From assembly GCA_003209585.1 (NCBI GenBank), contig QCQJ01000007.1, positions 1 through 64,000 on the forward strand: 64,000 nt of DNA, read 5' to 3'. The stretch's first letter is position 1, and each line of letters opens with the position of its first letter. This document shows positions 8,265-18,166 of the stretch, one piece after another. The position numbers and the translations under genes are program-made. The notes beneath the pieces were generated by a model. The model was not told where the DNA came from. It ran no database searches and worked only from the letters and a program-made list of their open reading frames with translations. The DNA is from Prochlorococcus sp. AG-449-G23. Its GTDB lineage: Bacteria > Cyanobacteriota > Cyanobacteriia > PCC-6307 > Cyanobiaceae.

Positions 8265-8407
8265 TGGAAAATAAAAATCAATCAAGAAATATTGATCCTC
8301 AAAAAATAAGAGCTGAGAATTTAAATGGAAAATTTGCTCTTGTTGGTCTAATTGCTCTTGTTGGAGCATACATAACAACTGGTCAAATTGTACCTGGAAT
8401 CATTTAA
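8264..8407 (+). CDS. hli: High light inducible protein (Hli), 47 aa
   Basis: LNGKFALVGLIALVGAYITTGQIVPGII. Confidence 0.95.
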   Translation: MENKNQSRNIDPQKIRAENLNGKFALVGLIALVGAYITTGQIVPGII

Positions 8408-8432
8408 TTTTTTTTTAACGAATGTTTTCTTT

Positions 8433-8468
8433 GAGCCAGCTAGTAGTGATACAGGCTGGCTTTTTTGC
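8433..8468 (+). terminator. Rho-independent terminator of hli pair
   Basis: agccagc tagtagtgataca ggctggct tttttt. Confidence 0.88.
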
Positions 8469-8573
8469 TGAAGAAATTTATGTGGTTTAGTGATAAGTTT
8501 TACATGAAAAGTTCGAATGAGGTTCGACTGGAATTTTTTGTAAAGAATTAATTTTTTACCTCTTTTATAGAGC

Positions 8574-8756
8574 TTATTGTTGCGGTTGATCTTGTATTTT
8601 CTTTAGTTTTTCGTATTCAACGTGCAGAACACCTAGACGCCAAGCATCTTTCAATCCTTTTACACCGCCAATTAATAGCTTTGCATCAGCAGGTGAATGT
8701 GACTTCATGTTCAAGAAATCTTTTTGCCAAGATTTATCATTCCATTTATTAGTCAT
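8574..8756 (-). CDS. Hypothetical protein (60 aa)
   Basis: ORF track; plausible composition. Confidence 0.6.
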   Translation of the reverse strand: MTNKWNDKSWQKDFLNMKSHSPADAKLLIGGVKGLKDAWRLGVLHVEYEKLKKIQDQPQQ

Positions 8757-9137
8757 TCAATTTATTCCTTTAGTAATGCCAAAGTAACCAAAATAATCCA
8801 CAGCCATAAATAATCCCTGTGGTTACTATTACTGGCATTAGTATTTTTTTCATTTAATTAAAAATCTACCCATATCATTCATGAAAAACCAAATTGCGAT
8901 TGAAAGATTTAATAATACTGTGATAGAAATGGATATTATTAAAAACTTTTTACCAACTCCTGATTGATTTGCATCTTTACCGGCAACTGAAATCGACTCA
9001 AGTTTCATATCAAAAAGGTACTAACTGCAGATTATTCTAGATCGACTGTCAATCAATATTAAAGATGTTAAAAAATTAGCTTTTATAATATTTCCTAAGA
9101 TATTTAATACTAAACTTCATTGACTTATTAATTAATT

Positions 9138-9350
9138 TTGAATCACTTTATTTCTTTTATTCCTTTTCTTTTTATTTCAATTCTTTCATTAAGTTGTTCT
9201 AATAAACCTGTTGAAAAAGAAATGAAAATGCCAATGCTATTTGATACGAAGGAACAGGCTGAAAAAGAAGCTTATAAGTTTGGGTGTGAAGGAGCCCATC
9301 AAATGGGAGATAAATGGATGCCTTGCAATATGCATAAACATAATCATTAG
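9138..9350 (+). CDS. DUF3721-like lipoprotein
   Basis: Lipobox LSLSCS; FDTKEQAEKEAYKFGCEGAHQMGDKWMPC. Confidence 0.8.
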   Translation: MNHFISFIPFLFISILSLSCSNKPVEKEMKMPMLFDTKEQAEKEAYKFGCEGAHQMGDKWMPCNMHKHNH

Positions 9351-9372
9351 AAAGGAGTAAATTTCCTCTTAT

Positions 9373-9560
9373 TTTAGATAAATTTCAATCAGCTAAAAGT
9401 TTGAATAAAGTTTGAATAAAAAATCAAGAATCCTTGAGAACCCAGTTATAGATAGTCGCGCTCACTTTTCAATAGTCAGTAATTTATTTCATCCATCTCA
9501 GAGATTTTAAAAGCTTTTAGTAGGTGTTATTCAAACTTTTTGGGTATAAATTCATTATCA
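9373..9560. repeat. Composite dispersed repeat, copy B3
   Basis: aaaagtttgaataaagtttgaataaaaaat ... ctcacttttcaatagtcagta ... ttattcaaactttttgggtataaattcattatc; terminal aaaagtttgaataa/ttattcaaactttt inverted repeat. Confidence 0.8.
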
Positions 9561-9681
9561 GTCAATTCTTCAATTTATTAAAGGATGAAGTTAATATCGT
9601 TTCAGAAAACTATAAATAATAAATTGTTTTTTTTAAGATTAACGTTATTTTAAAAATATTAATTTAAATAAGTATAAATTC

Positions 9682-10974
9682 ATGAATCTTTTTAAAATCT
9701 CATTAGCTACATCGGCTTTTTTAACTCTTTGGATGCCCAAAGCGTTAGTAGCATCTGAAGTAGATTTTAAAGAGATTAAACTTTATTCCCAAGGAGATAC
9801 TGAAAAAAAAGAATTTAATAGTAAAACTTTTTCTAATGAAATTGACTCAATCGAAGAAAGCATTGCAAATAGAGAACCTGAAATTAGAGACTTTGAGGCA
9901 GGAAGTTTTTCTGAGACAACCATTTTGAGTGGAGCAGCTCATTTCCAAATTGGGGCTGTGGAACAAGGAGCCGCTACTGAAGCTGTGACTGCCACCTATT
10001 CTTATGACTTGGATATGAACACAACTTTTACGGGTGAAGATAATTTGTATGTTGGAATTGAAACTGGTAGTGATTCTATAGCTGTCGATTTTGCTACAGA
10101 TAATTCAGGTGGTGGGGATGATGTTTTAAATATCACTTCTATGTATTATCAATTTCCCTTGGGAGATTACGAGGTAGCGATTGGCCCCAAACTTGATAAT
10201 GATGATTTATTGCCAACCACGACCTCTAAGTATTCTGATTCTTTTTTCTTCGGTAGCCAATACGCTTTACCAGTTAATTACTATGTACTAAATTCCACTG
10301 GCGCAGGCATTGCAGTTGCGAGAACTCTTGACAATGGATGGAACTTTTCTGGAAGTTTAATAGGAACAGGTGCAATATCAAATGCTGGCTTTCTGACTAA
10401 TGAAGGTGCAGATGTCCTAACTCTTTCACTTGGATATGATTCAGAGAAAAATTACGGGGGAGGGATAATCTGGACTGACCAAGATTCGGCTTGTGGTGTA
10501 ATAAGTTCTTTCGCAGCAGATATTTGTACTCAAATTACATCTTTAATTGGTGTAGATGAAAGTATGAATACTACTTCAATTGGGGGGTATTGGATCCCTA
10601 ATGGAGGTAAAAATACTATTAGTGCAACTACGAATCTTATTGATATAGAGGCTCCAGGCATTGATATTGATTTTTTAGCAGATTTTCAAATTGCATTAGA
10701 TAGAGAAATGGGCAATGGAGTATTTTCTGCATCTTGGAAAACTTTTCCATTTGTAAGAGTTCCAGACTTAAATGTGGCATCAGTAAAAGGCGATGATTTA
10801 GGAAGTTTTGTAGAGTTTTACTATACATATAATGTAAATGATTCATTTCAAATAAAACCTGGAGTGTCATTCGCTCTTCCAACAAATCATGCAAGTACCA
10901 CTACTACTGACGACCTTGCCTTTTATCTCTTAGATAGAACAGCAGTTGGATTAGAGGCTTCGTTTAAATTCTAA
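9682..10974 (+). CDS. Outer membrane porin
   Basis: Signal peptide; beta-barrel-like composition; C-terminal VGLEASFKF ending in Phe. Confidence 0.75.
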   Translation: MNLFKISLATSAFLTLWMPKALVASEVDFKEIKLYSQGDTEKKEFNSKTFSNEIDSIEESIANREPEIRDFEAGSFSETTILSGAAHFQIGAVEQGAATEAVTATYSYDLDMNTTFTGEDNLYVGIETGSDSIAVDFATDNSGGGDDVLNITSMYYQFPLGDYEVAIGPKLDNDDLLPTTTSKYSDSFFFGSQYALPVNYYVLNSTGAGIAVARTLDNGWNFSGSLIGTGAISNAGFLTNEGADVLTLSLGYDSEKNYGGGIIWTDQDSACGVISSFAADICTQITSLIGVDESMNTTSIGGYWIPNGGKNTISATTNLIDIEAPGIDIDFLADFQIALDREMGNGVFSASWKTFPFVRVPDLNVASVKGDDLGSFVEFYYTYNVNDSFQIKPGVSFALPTNHASTTTTDDLAFYLLDRTAVGLEASFKF

Positions 10975-11004
10975 ATTTTATTTTTTATTTTAATTTAAGA
11001 AGTC

Positions 11005-11295
11005 TTATTCAATTATTACAGCAGAACCAGAACAAACATTCACACTAAACCACTTCATTGTGGACCAAGTAGATTCTTGATATGTACCAGCAGCAATACT
11101 TACAAAACAATCATTCTCATACCAACTTCTGTAACTGATATTTGCTCCCGTTCCTTTTAATCTATTTTCTAAGCCTTTTCCATATTTTTTAATAACAAGA
11201 TTTATAGCTTCATACTCAATTTCTCTTTGCTTTTCATCAGCAAAACCTTCTATGGTTATAAAAAAAAGGATTGATGCAATAATTAAACGTGTCAT
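11005..11295 (-). CDS. Hypothetical secreted protein
   Basis: ORF with signal peptide. Confidence 0.6.
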   Translation of the reverse strand: MTRLIIASILFFITIEGFADEKQREIEYEAINLVIKKYGKGLENRLKGTGANISYRSWYENDCFVSIAAGTYQESTWSTMKWFSVNVCSGSAVIIE

Positions 11296-11310
11296 TTAGT
11301 CTTCTGTTTT

Positions 11311-11601
11311 TTATATGTAGCTAATTTCATATCGAATAATTAAATTTTTAAAATCTTCAACTCTTTTTTGTCCATTATCTAATGGTCTTGAGGAATCAAG
11401 AACGGCTGCACAACATAATTGCCAACAAGATTCTTCATCTAGGTCTAATTTATTACATATATTTTTTGGGGCTTTGATAACTGTATTTATTTCTGCAATA
11501 TGTTGGGTAGTTTCCCATAATTCTCCTTCAAGAAAGTCCAGTTCCATACTTGATAATAATTCTGTAGCTACGTAATCCTTTATTAGCTCAGTTAATTCCA
11601 C
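11311..11601 (-). CDS. Hypothetical protein
   Basis: ORF track. Confidence 0.6.
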   Translation of the reverse strand: MELTELIKDYVATELLSSMELDFLEGELWETTQHIAEINTVIKAPKNICNKLDLDEESCWQLCCAAVLDSSRPLDNGQKRVEDFKNLIIRYEISYI

Positions 11602-11659
11602 AATATTTTTTGATGTAAAAGAAGTTTAATAATCTGTTTTTATTTAGAGAGTAAGATAA

Positions 11660-11699
11660 AAAAGGAGCAATTAGCTCCTTTTTTTAGATCGACTGTTCA
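11660..11699 (-). terminator. Hairpin fused to short repeat (ggagcaattagctcc + TTTAGATCGACTGTTCA)
   Basis: Perfect stem with T-run on both strands, lies just after the stop of the 11710-12135 gene. Confidence 0.8.
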
Positions 11700-11709
11700 T
11701 AAGGTTTAT

Positions 11710-12135
11710 TTATTCTTCAGGATTCAGTGAAGGGACACCTTCTGCTGAAGCCACGGCAACCCACATAACTGCTGAAGAATCACCACTATTAGCCATTGTA
11801 TGTGCAGGAGTATTTGCTGAGAGAACAAATGAATCTCCTTCCTTAAAGGTTTTACTAATTCCTGTTTTTTCAGCAAGAGTTAATTCACCACTTTCAATAT
11901 GACCTAACAAAGGTACAGGATGAGAATGCATTGGTATAGTTGCTCCATTTTCAACTTCTACTCTAATCAAACGCATTTCAGCTTTTCCTTTTGGATACTT
12001 AAAATTATCTCCATCAATATTTTCTGAAGAGGTGAAGATTTCTTGTACATCAACGGGAGATTCTGCAGCTATAGAAATGCTTGGATTGATAAGCATTAAT
12101 GCAAAAGCTAATGCGATTAATAAATTTTTGATCAT
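11710..12135 (-). CDS. Secreted cupin-domain protein
   Basis: IPMHSHPVPLLGHIESGELTL cupin motif; signal peptide. Confidence 0.85.
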   Translation of the reverse strand: MIKNLLIALAFALMLINPSISIAAESPVDVQEIFTSSENIDGDNFKYPKGKAEMRLIRVEVENGATIPMHSHPVPLLGHIESGELTLAEKTGISKTFKEGDSFVLSANTPAHTMANSGDSSAVMWVAVASAEGVPSLNPEE

Positions 12136-12313
12136 AAATTTGAATTTCTAAAAGTTGTTTAGTCTTATAGTATTTATTTTTTAAATATCTGTCAGTACTT
12201 AATAAAAGTTTTTAAGTTATTTTTATCGAACGCCAATTACTAAAAAGTTTGACTATTTAATGTCTATAAATTATTAATGCAGAAACTGATAAAAATATTT
12301 CTCAAGAATTTTG

Positions 12314-13030
12314 TTAATTGAATTCTTTCATCAATAAATTCCAACCAACTAATGATGCATTTTTATCAAAGGATTCTCTTCCCTCACACATAAAGCCATG
12401 ATCAGCACCTGGAACTTCAACATATATAAATCTTTCTTTTAATGGATCTATTATTTTAAATCTTTTTTCTATTTCTAATCTTTCTTTTAAGGGAATTAAA
12501 TCATCTGAAGAACCGCAAATAAAATTTATTTTTCCAGAAACTTTTTCAAGTAAATCTATAGGTGCAAAATTAGTATCTGTTCTTGGCGCCGTAACTCCTG
12601 CCCCATAAAAACAAAATGAACTTTCTATTCCTTGTAATGAAGAAGCGATAAGTGCTGCATGACCCCCAAAACAAAATCCAATAATTGAGATTTTCTTTTC
12701 TGGATATTTTTCTTTAACCCAATTTATAGCTGCAGAAACATCTTTAATAATATTTTTTGAAGTGGTCAAATTTTTATGATGCCTTCCTAATTTCAAGTCT
12801 TCTTCTCTGTATGATAAATCCAATTTTGGAGCTGTTCTTCCAAAAAGAGGTAAGGCTAATACAGGGACATTTTGTTTGGCTAATTTTTCAGAAAAACTTC
12901 TTATCCAATTATTTATCCCAAATACTTCTGGTAAAATTATTGATATATATTCACACTCAATAACTGAATCTACCCACCAACATCTAAGAGGTAAATCATC
13001 ACTATAAACGATTGTCCATTGACCTTTCAT
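12314..13030 (-). CDS. Dienelactone hydrolase family protein
   Basis: IGFCFGGHAA nucleophile elbow; GADHGFMC; alpha/beta hydrolase. Confidence 0.85.
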   Translation of the reverse strand: MKGQWTIVYSDDLPLRCWWVDSVIECEYISIILPEVFGINNWIRSFSEKLAKQNVPVLALPLFGRTAPKLDLSYREEDLKLGRHHKNLTTSKNIIKDVSAAINWVKEKYPEKKISIIGFCFGGHAALIASSLQGIESSFCFYGAGVTAPRTDTNFAPIDLLEKVSGKINFICGSSDDLIPLKERLEIEKRFKIIDPLKERFIYVEVPGADHGFMCEGRESFDKNASLVGWNLLMKEFN

Positions 13031-13342
13031 ACGTTTTTTTATTTTAAAATTTTGTCAGAAAAAATAAGGTTTGTATCCCTCTTAGTTTAGATCGAATGTC
13101 AATATAAATTTTTCTTATTTTTTTTATAAATTAAATCTTAAATTAGGTAGAGAATCTTATATAAGAATTGTTTTTATATAAGTTATATAAATCAAATTAA
13201 GTAGTCGTTATTACTAATAAAATGGACCTGTTTTTAAATGCATATTTTTGTCCTTGGAAACCTCCTAAAACATACTTTTTCTTGAAATAAAGATTGACAA
13301 GACAATTATTAAAAAAACTTCTATAAAACATTAGTTTCTTAT

Positions 13343-13657
13343 ATGAATATGTTTTTAAACAACAATACTCGTTTAAAAATTAAGGATATTGTTAAAAGGA
13401 TTTCACTAGATGAACCTGTTTTATTGGAGGAAAGAATTTATGTAGAAAAGTTTTCAAAACATAATTCAACTATATGGACATGGCTTAAGAAAGCTAACAG
13501 CTTGAGAAGATATGGGAAACAAAATTCAGATGGTATAAATGGACTAATTCAGAATCTTGGACTTGATGGTTTAGAAACTGAAAATCACTTTGATCCCCAA
13601 AATGATGATCTTGCTGATTGGTTTAGTGGGTCCCCTGATTGGGTGAGGAGGAGCTAA
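13343..13657 (+). CDS. Hypothetical protein
   Basis: ORF track; C-terminal DLADWFSGSPDWVRRS. Confidence 0.6.
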   Translation: MNMFLNNNTRLKIKDIVKRISLDEPVLLEERIYVEKFSKHNSTIWTWLKKANSLRRYGKQNSDGINGLIQNLGLDGLETENHFDPQNDDLADWFSGSPDWVRRS

Positions 13658-13733
13658 TTGCCCCTTGGATGAAAGTGATTCCGCTTTATTATTAAAAAAA
13701 ACTGAGAAAATATCTCAATAAAATAAATTTAAA

Positions 13734-13902
13734 TCAATAATGAAAAAAGGAACTTCTTCAACTTTTATTGGCGAATAATTACAAAAGCCGAATTGCATAC
13801 ATTCCATTTGATCATCATTTAGTTTCCTTTTAAATGAAGATATATCAAGCCAATTATCGAATAGATTTTGAATTTTTTTTTAATAGGATTTCGGTAAGTC
13901 AT
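13734..13902 (-). pseudogene. Frameshifted paralog of the 3083-3268 microprotein
   Basis: MTYRNPIKKK / (shift at A9 tract, + strand T9 13873-13881) / KIQNLFDNWLDISSFKRKLNDDQMECMQFGFCNYSPIKVEEVPFFHY. Confidence 0.65.
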
Positions 13903-14168
13903 AATTAACCTTCATGCTTCTAGAATTTTTTTAGTATTACTAATATAAAAAAAATCAAGAGTTTTAATACCTAAACATCAATTATTAATTAATAGGTTTT
14001 AAATATTTCACTATATTCATAATCAGTATTTCTGCTCTAGGAAATTTTAATCATAACCTCTAAGTTAGATCCACTGATTGAGGTTTGACTTCATGAGTAC
14101 ATACAAAACGAAATACTTTAAAAAAAAAATCAACAATACTCATTGGTTAGATAAATTAATTAATCAAC

Positions 14169-14360
14169 TTGAAAAAAAACGAAAGGAATTTGATCATGAA
14201 TACATTTAGAAATAAATTCTTCAAAAATGAATTAGATCCTAAGTATGCTTTTTATGATTGTCTTCGTAGTTGCGAACTCAATAGTGCTTCTGAAAATTCT
14301 TTAGAAGAATGCATTCAATATTGTGATCTTAAACCATCATCAAAGAATCTCGAAGGCTAA
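14169..14360 (+). CDS. Twin CX3C microprotein
   Basis: ORF; CLRSCELN...ECIQYC; likely start at internal MNTFRNK. Confidence 0.6.
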   Translation: MKKNERNLIMNTFRNKFFKNELDPKYAFYDCLRSCELNSASENSLEECIQYCDLKPSSKNLEG

Positions 14361-14656
14361 AAATAAGAATTTAAACTCTATTCAAAAACTATTTTGTTGT
14401 CATAGAGTTTTTGTACAAATTTACGGAGGGAAATCTTATTATTAACCTCAAAATTGAGCTACTTCTTCTAACTTTAGTTTTAATTTAGGAGCAATTCTTA
14501 AAGCTAACATTTTTTCAAAATCAGTAAAATAAATTCAATGTAAGAGATTATTTAGTAGTGAATCTTTAAGCAACCCATATTGTGTTTTTTATAAATTAAA
14601 TCCAAACTAATAACACTAAAACTAGAGTTTTAATTAAAAGTTAAGGTAAACCAAAT

Positions 14657-14764
14657 TTAAAAATAAGGTGTGTATGGAACTTCTGTTTTTAATGAATCGC
14701 CATAGTAACTTTCAGCTGACTTTACTAAGACCCAATAAATGAAATTTAGAAATGATTTTTCCAT
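14657..14764 (-). CDS. Microprotein MEKSFLNFIYWVLVKSAESYYGDSLKTEVPYTPYF
   Basis: Manual ORF; paralog at 19284-19403. Confidence 0.6.
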   Translation of the reverse strand: MEKSFLNFIYWVLVKSAESYYGDSLKTEVPYTPYF

Positions 14765-15341
14765 AGGAACATAGATCAACTTTCCTAATTCAAATCAGAA
14801 TCTCAAATAAAAACATCGTAGAAAATACTTAAAAGAAGAGATTTGGATTTCCTTTTTAGTTTTCGATTAGTAGCTTTGTAAGAAATGCTACTAATGCTTG
14901 TCGGATTAATCGATTTAGTATTATTGCTTATTGATTCCTTTAATTGACGTTAGATATGTTAAATGAACTATATAGATAGTAAAAATTTATGAGTACTCAA
15001 AAAAGTCAGAAACATAAAAAACAAGAGAAAAATAATACAGAATGGTTAGATGAATTAATTAATAAAATTGAAAATATGAAAAACAAAATAACTAATACTT
15101 ATTAATCCATCTTCTTTCTTCTTTAATTAAATTCGGATCATTTGGTTCCCTTTAAATTATCTTGAGAGGAATGTTAAATGGGTTTTATAAGAAATAACTT
15201 TATATCTCATTTTGATTAGTAAGTTGTGTAATTATTTGATGTTGATAATGAATTAGAGCTTAGTAAAAACTTATTTTTTTAAATTTTCTAAATCAGATCT
15301 TTATTAAAGCTGACTTTTTTTATTTCATTAAAAAAGAACTT

Positions 15342-16208
15342 TTAATCTGAGATTTTTGATGATTTGATAATTTCCCATGCTTCTGAGGCAGAATCTGCAT
15401 ATTTAAAAAGATTTAAGTGCTCATCAGCAATTAATCCAAGATCAGCTAGATATTCGAAGTTAATTATCTTATTCCAATATTCTCTACCAAAAAGTATTAT
15501 TGGAATTTTAGTTTTCATTCCTGTTTGACAAAGGGTCAATAGTTCAAATAATTCATCTAGTGTACCAAAACCCCCAGGGAAAAATACAGCAGCTACTGAT
15601 CGCATAACAAAATGGATCTTTCTTAATGCAAAATAACTAAATTTAAAGCAAAGACCTGGAGTTATAAAATCATTTGGGATTTGCTCATTAGGGAGACTGA
15701 TATTTAATCCTATAGACTTACAATCTGCTTCAAATGCACCTCTATTAGCAGCTTCCATAATTCCTGGCCCCCCACCTGTCACAATCACATGAGAATTACA
15801 TTTTTTATTTTGATTATTAATTGAAGCAAGTTTTGAAAACTCCCTTGCGGATTGATAGTAGTGACTCATTAGCTGCAAATTTTTCAATCTATTTAAATTT
15901 CGTTTTAGAAGTATCGATTTAGGATTTTTTTTAATTAAGTCTTCAATATTTTCAATTCTTTTTTTTGTATTTGATTCTTCTGCAATGCTTGCGCCTCCAA
16001 AAATAATTATGGTTGAAAGAATTTTATTTTCTTCAAGGATTAAATCAGGTTTAGTAATTTCGAGAAGCATTCTAACTCCACGCATTTCATTTCGGCTAAG
16101 TAGACCAATGTCTTCGTGAGCTAATTTATAAGTATCAGAATTAATAATTAAATTCAGGTTTTTTAAATTATTTTTAGGGTATATAATATGTTTTTTCATT
16201 TCAAACAA
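15342..16208 (-). CDS. LOG family protein (TIGR00730-like)
   Basis: GGGPGIMEAANRGA and PGGFGTLDELFE motifs. Confidence 0.9.
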   Translation of the reverse strand: MFEMKKHIIYPKNNLKNLNLIINSDTYKLAHEDIGLLSRNEMRGVRMLLEITKPDLILEENKILSTIIIFGGASIAEESNTKKRIENIEDLIKKNPKSILLKRNLNRLKNLQLMSHYYQSAREFSKLASINNQNKKCNSHVIVTGGGPGIMEAANRGAFEADCKSIGLNISLPNEQIPNDFITPGLCFKFSYFALRKIHFVMRSVAAVFFPGGFGTLDELFELLTLCQTGMKTKIPIILFGREYWNKIINFEYLADLGLIADEHLNLFKYADSASEAWEIIKSSKISD

Positions 16209-16719
16209 GAGTTTTAACTTTTCTTTCTAGAGGATTTAAAAAGATTCTTTTGATTTTGTTATTTTCGTAAATCCAATAAACAGGTTGACTTTTTCTGGCC
16301 TTGATTAAATTAATTTTGTCTAATTTTTGAGGGATAAATTCTTTAGCAGGATCAAAAATTTTATCTCTTTTGGGTTGGTTTAAAACAATACTACCTTCTT
16401 TACCTGATATTGATCTGTGATAAGTTCCTATAGGAATTTCTAATGCTCCCATAGATCTATTTAAATAAATCACATGATGAGGTTCATCCCAAGAAGGATT
16501 TATTAAAACAAATTTCCTTTCCCCCGTGATAACTAAATTGTGGTCAATTTGATGATTGTGAACGTAATATTGCTCATCTTTTAAATCATCTGGAGGAGAT
16601 ATAGCTTCCCCAGAATGGATCACAACATCAGAACCATTAGAAGTATCTATGCCTGCATCGAAGAATGTGACTTTTGGAGTCTCTCTAAAAATATTTATTG
16701 GGAAGAATCTTAATTCCAT
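16201..16719 (-). CDS. Hypothetical cupin-like protein
   Basis: ORF overlapping LOG gene; YYVHNHQIDHNLVITGERKFVLIN; GALEIPIGTYHRSISG. Confidence 0.6.
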   Translation of the reverse strand: MELRFFPINIFRETPKVTFFDAGIDTSNGSDVVIHSGEAISPPDDLKDEQYYVHNHQIDHNLVITGERKFVLINPSWDEPHHVIYLNRSMGALEIPIGTYHRSISGKEGSIVLNQPKRDKIFDPAKEFIPQKLDKINLIKARKSQPVYWIYENNKIKRIFLNPLERKVKTLV

Positions 16720-16798
16720 AGTGCTAACTCCCTTTTAGAAAATTTATAAGTACTAATAAAAATTTATTTACTTTTAAAAAACAGCTATTTTTTGATTT

Positions 16799-16945
16799 TT
16801 AATTGCAACAAACCAAGCAATCTTTTTGATTTGGATAATCAATACATTCTTTATTGAAAGTTTCTTCTAAGAAATCTACTTTCTTAACATAATCAAGATC
16901 TTTTAATTCTTTTTTTGGAACCGTGAACTGAGTTTGTAGTTTCAT
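16799..16945 (-). CDS. Cys-peptide microprotein (48 aa)
   Basis: MKLQTQFTVPKKELKDLDYVKKVDFLEETFNKECIDYPNQKDCLVCCN. Confidence 0.65.
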   Translation of the reverse strand: MKLQTQFTVPKKELKDLDYVKKVDFLEETFNKECIDYPNQKDCLVCCN

Positions 16946-17148
16946 TTTCTATTCTCCTAATTAATACTGTTTTTTGAATCCATTCCAAGTTTGAGAAAAC
17001 CTTAATCCCAGATAAGAAATTAAAATTGTCCAAAATAAAATTTCTATACCTAAATTAGTCATTTGCTTGGCCTCCTTTCTATCTGATTATTCTTTAGTAC
17101 GGGTATTATGTAAAAATCAAGCGTAAGAATACCTAAAAGTTAAAGTTT

Positions 17149-17301
17149 TTAATCACAAAAAATCTTGCAATGGTTGTTACTCGGATGTTCTGTACATTCA
17201 TTATTCCAATAAGCTTCAATTTTTTTGAGCTTATTATCAAATGAAAGGTGTTTTTTATCCAAATTACTTTCTTGGATAGTAAATGTGTCATTTAGTGCCA
17301 T
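17149..17301 (-). CDS. Cys-peptide microprotein (50 aa)
   Basis: MALNDTFTIQESNLDKKHLSFDNKLKKIEAYWNNECTEHPSNNHCKIFCD. Confidence 0.65.
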   Translation of the reverse strand: MALNDTFTIQESNLDKKHLSFDNKLKKIEAYWNNECTEHPSNNHCKIFCD

Positions 17302-17668
17302 AAGACTTACCCCTTAACTACAACTATGTTCTAATTCATTTGAATAGTAAATTTCAAGTTTTATGTGTGCGGTTAGAGGAACAAAATTGTACGGATTAAG
17401 GATCAAAAAAAAATCTCAAATTAAGAATAATTGCAAGGAAAATATCTTCAAAAAATTTATTCCAACTTTAAAAAAATTTGCATAAATTTTGCTAGAAATT
17501 TTACTCTCTTAATACCTATTTAGGTCTGCTAGTATCTATCATTCATCTAATCTATCTGCATATTATCTTCAAATCTCAGCCATCTTCTGAGGTGGAATTT
17601 CTTGTTGATATTCTATACAAAAATCAAGAAATTTATCTAAGAAATCTTTATTGAAGAAGATATAAAAA

Positions 17669-17764
17669 TTAGCGTTTCATTTTAAAAGTAAAATATGCAA
17701 ACCCACCAAGCAATAAAAGACTCACAACCCCATAAGTAATCGCTATGCCGTACATGTAAGTCAT
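17669..17764 (-). CDS. Single-TM microprotein
   Basis: MTYMYGIAITYGVVSLLLLGGFAYFTFKMKR; overlaps upstream stop. Confidence 0.6.
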   Translation of the reverse strand: MTYMYGIAITYGVVSLLLLGGFAYFTFKMKR

Positions 17765-17901
17765 TTATTTATAAAGACATAAGCAGAATATAAATAAACT
17801 AAGAAAACTCCAATAGCTATGGAACTTCCATAAATAAGAAAGTTCCAAAATCTATATAATTTAGGTTTTTTAAATTCTTTTTCTTCTTCTTTAGTAATCA
17901 T
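17761..17901 (-). CDS. Single-TM microprotein
   Basis: MITKEEEKEFKKPKLYRFWNFLIYGSSIAIGVFLVYLYSAYVFINK. Confidence 0.6.
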   Translation of the reverse strand: MITKEEEKEFKKPKLYRFWNFLIYGSSIAIGVFLVYLYSAYVFINK

Positions 17902-18014
17902 TTATTTTCTTTTTCTTTTTTGGCTGCATTACCTTTTGCTCTTAATACCAAAGTTATCGTAAGGGCAGAGCTTAATATCAAAGCATCAATTAATAGGTGC
18001 GGGGAAATATTCAT
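17898..18014 (-). CDS. Single-TM microprotein
   Basis: MNISPHLLIDALILSSALTITLVLRAKGNAAKKKKENK; ATGA overlap with next. Confidence 0.6.
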   Translation of the reverse strand: MNISPHLLIDALILSSALTITLVLRAKGNAAKKEKENK

Positions 18015-18074
18015 CAGCTTAAAAGAGAAATAAGAAGAGTCATTATCTTTTCATCAATAAATCTATTAAACATT

Positions 18075-18118
18075 AAAAAAGAGGGGTTTATCCCTCTAAG
18101 TTTAGATCGACTGTCAAT
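18075..18118 (-). repeat. Short repeat + hairpin (gaggggtttatccctc + TTTAGATCGACTGTCAATC)
   Basis: Same 19-mer as at 6003 and 9037, adjacent to hairpin with T-run on minus strand. Confidence 0.8.
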
Positions 18119-18166
18119 CACAGTCTATTTTAGCTTTTTAGCTTCTCTAAAAAAACAGTATTTTAT

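Noticed and set aside
10637-10894. 85-aa minus-strand ORF
   Set aside because: Antisense shadow within the porin gene.
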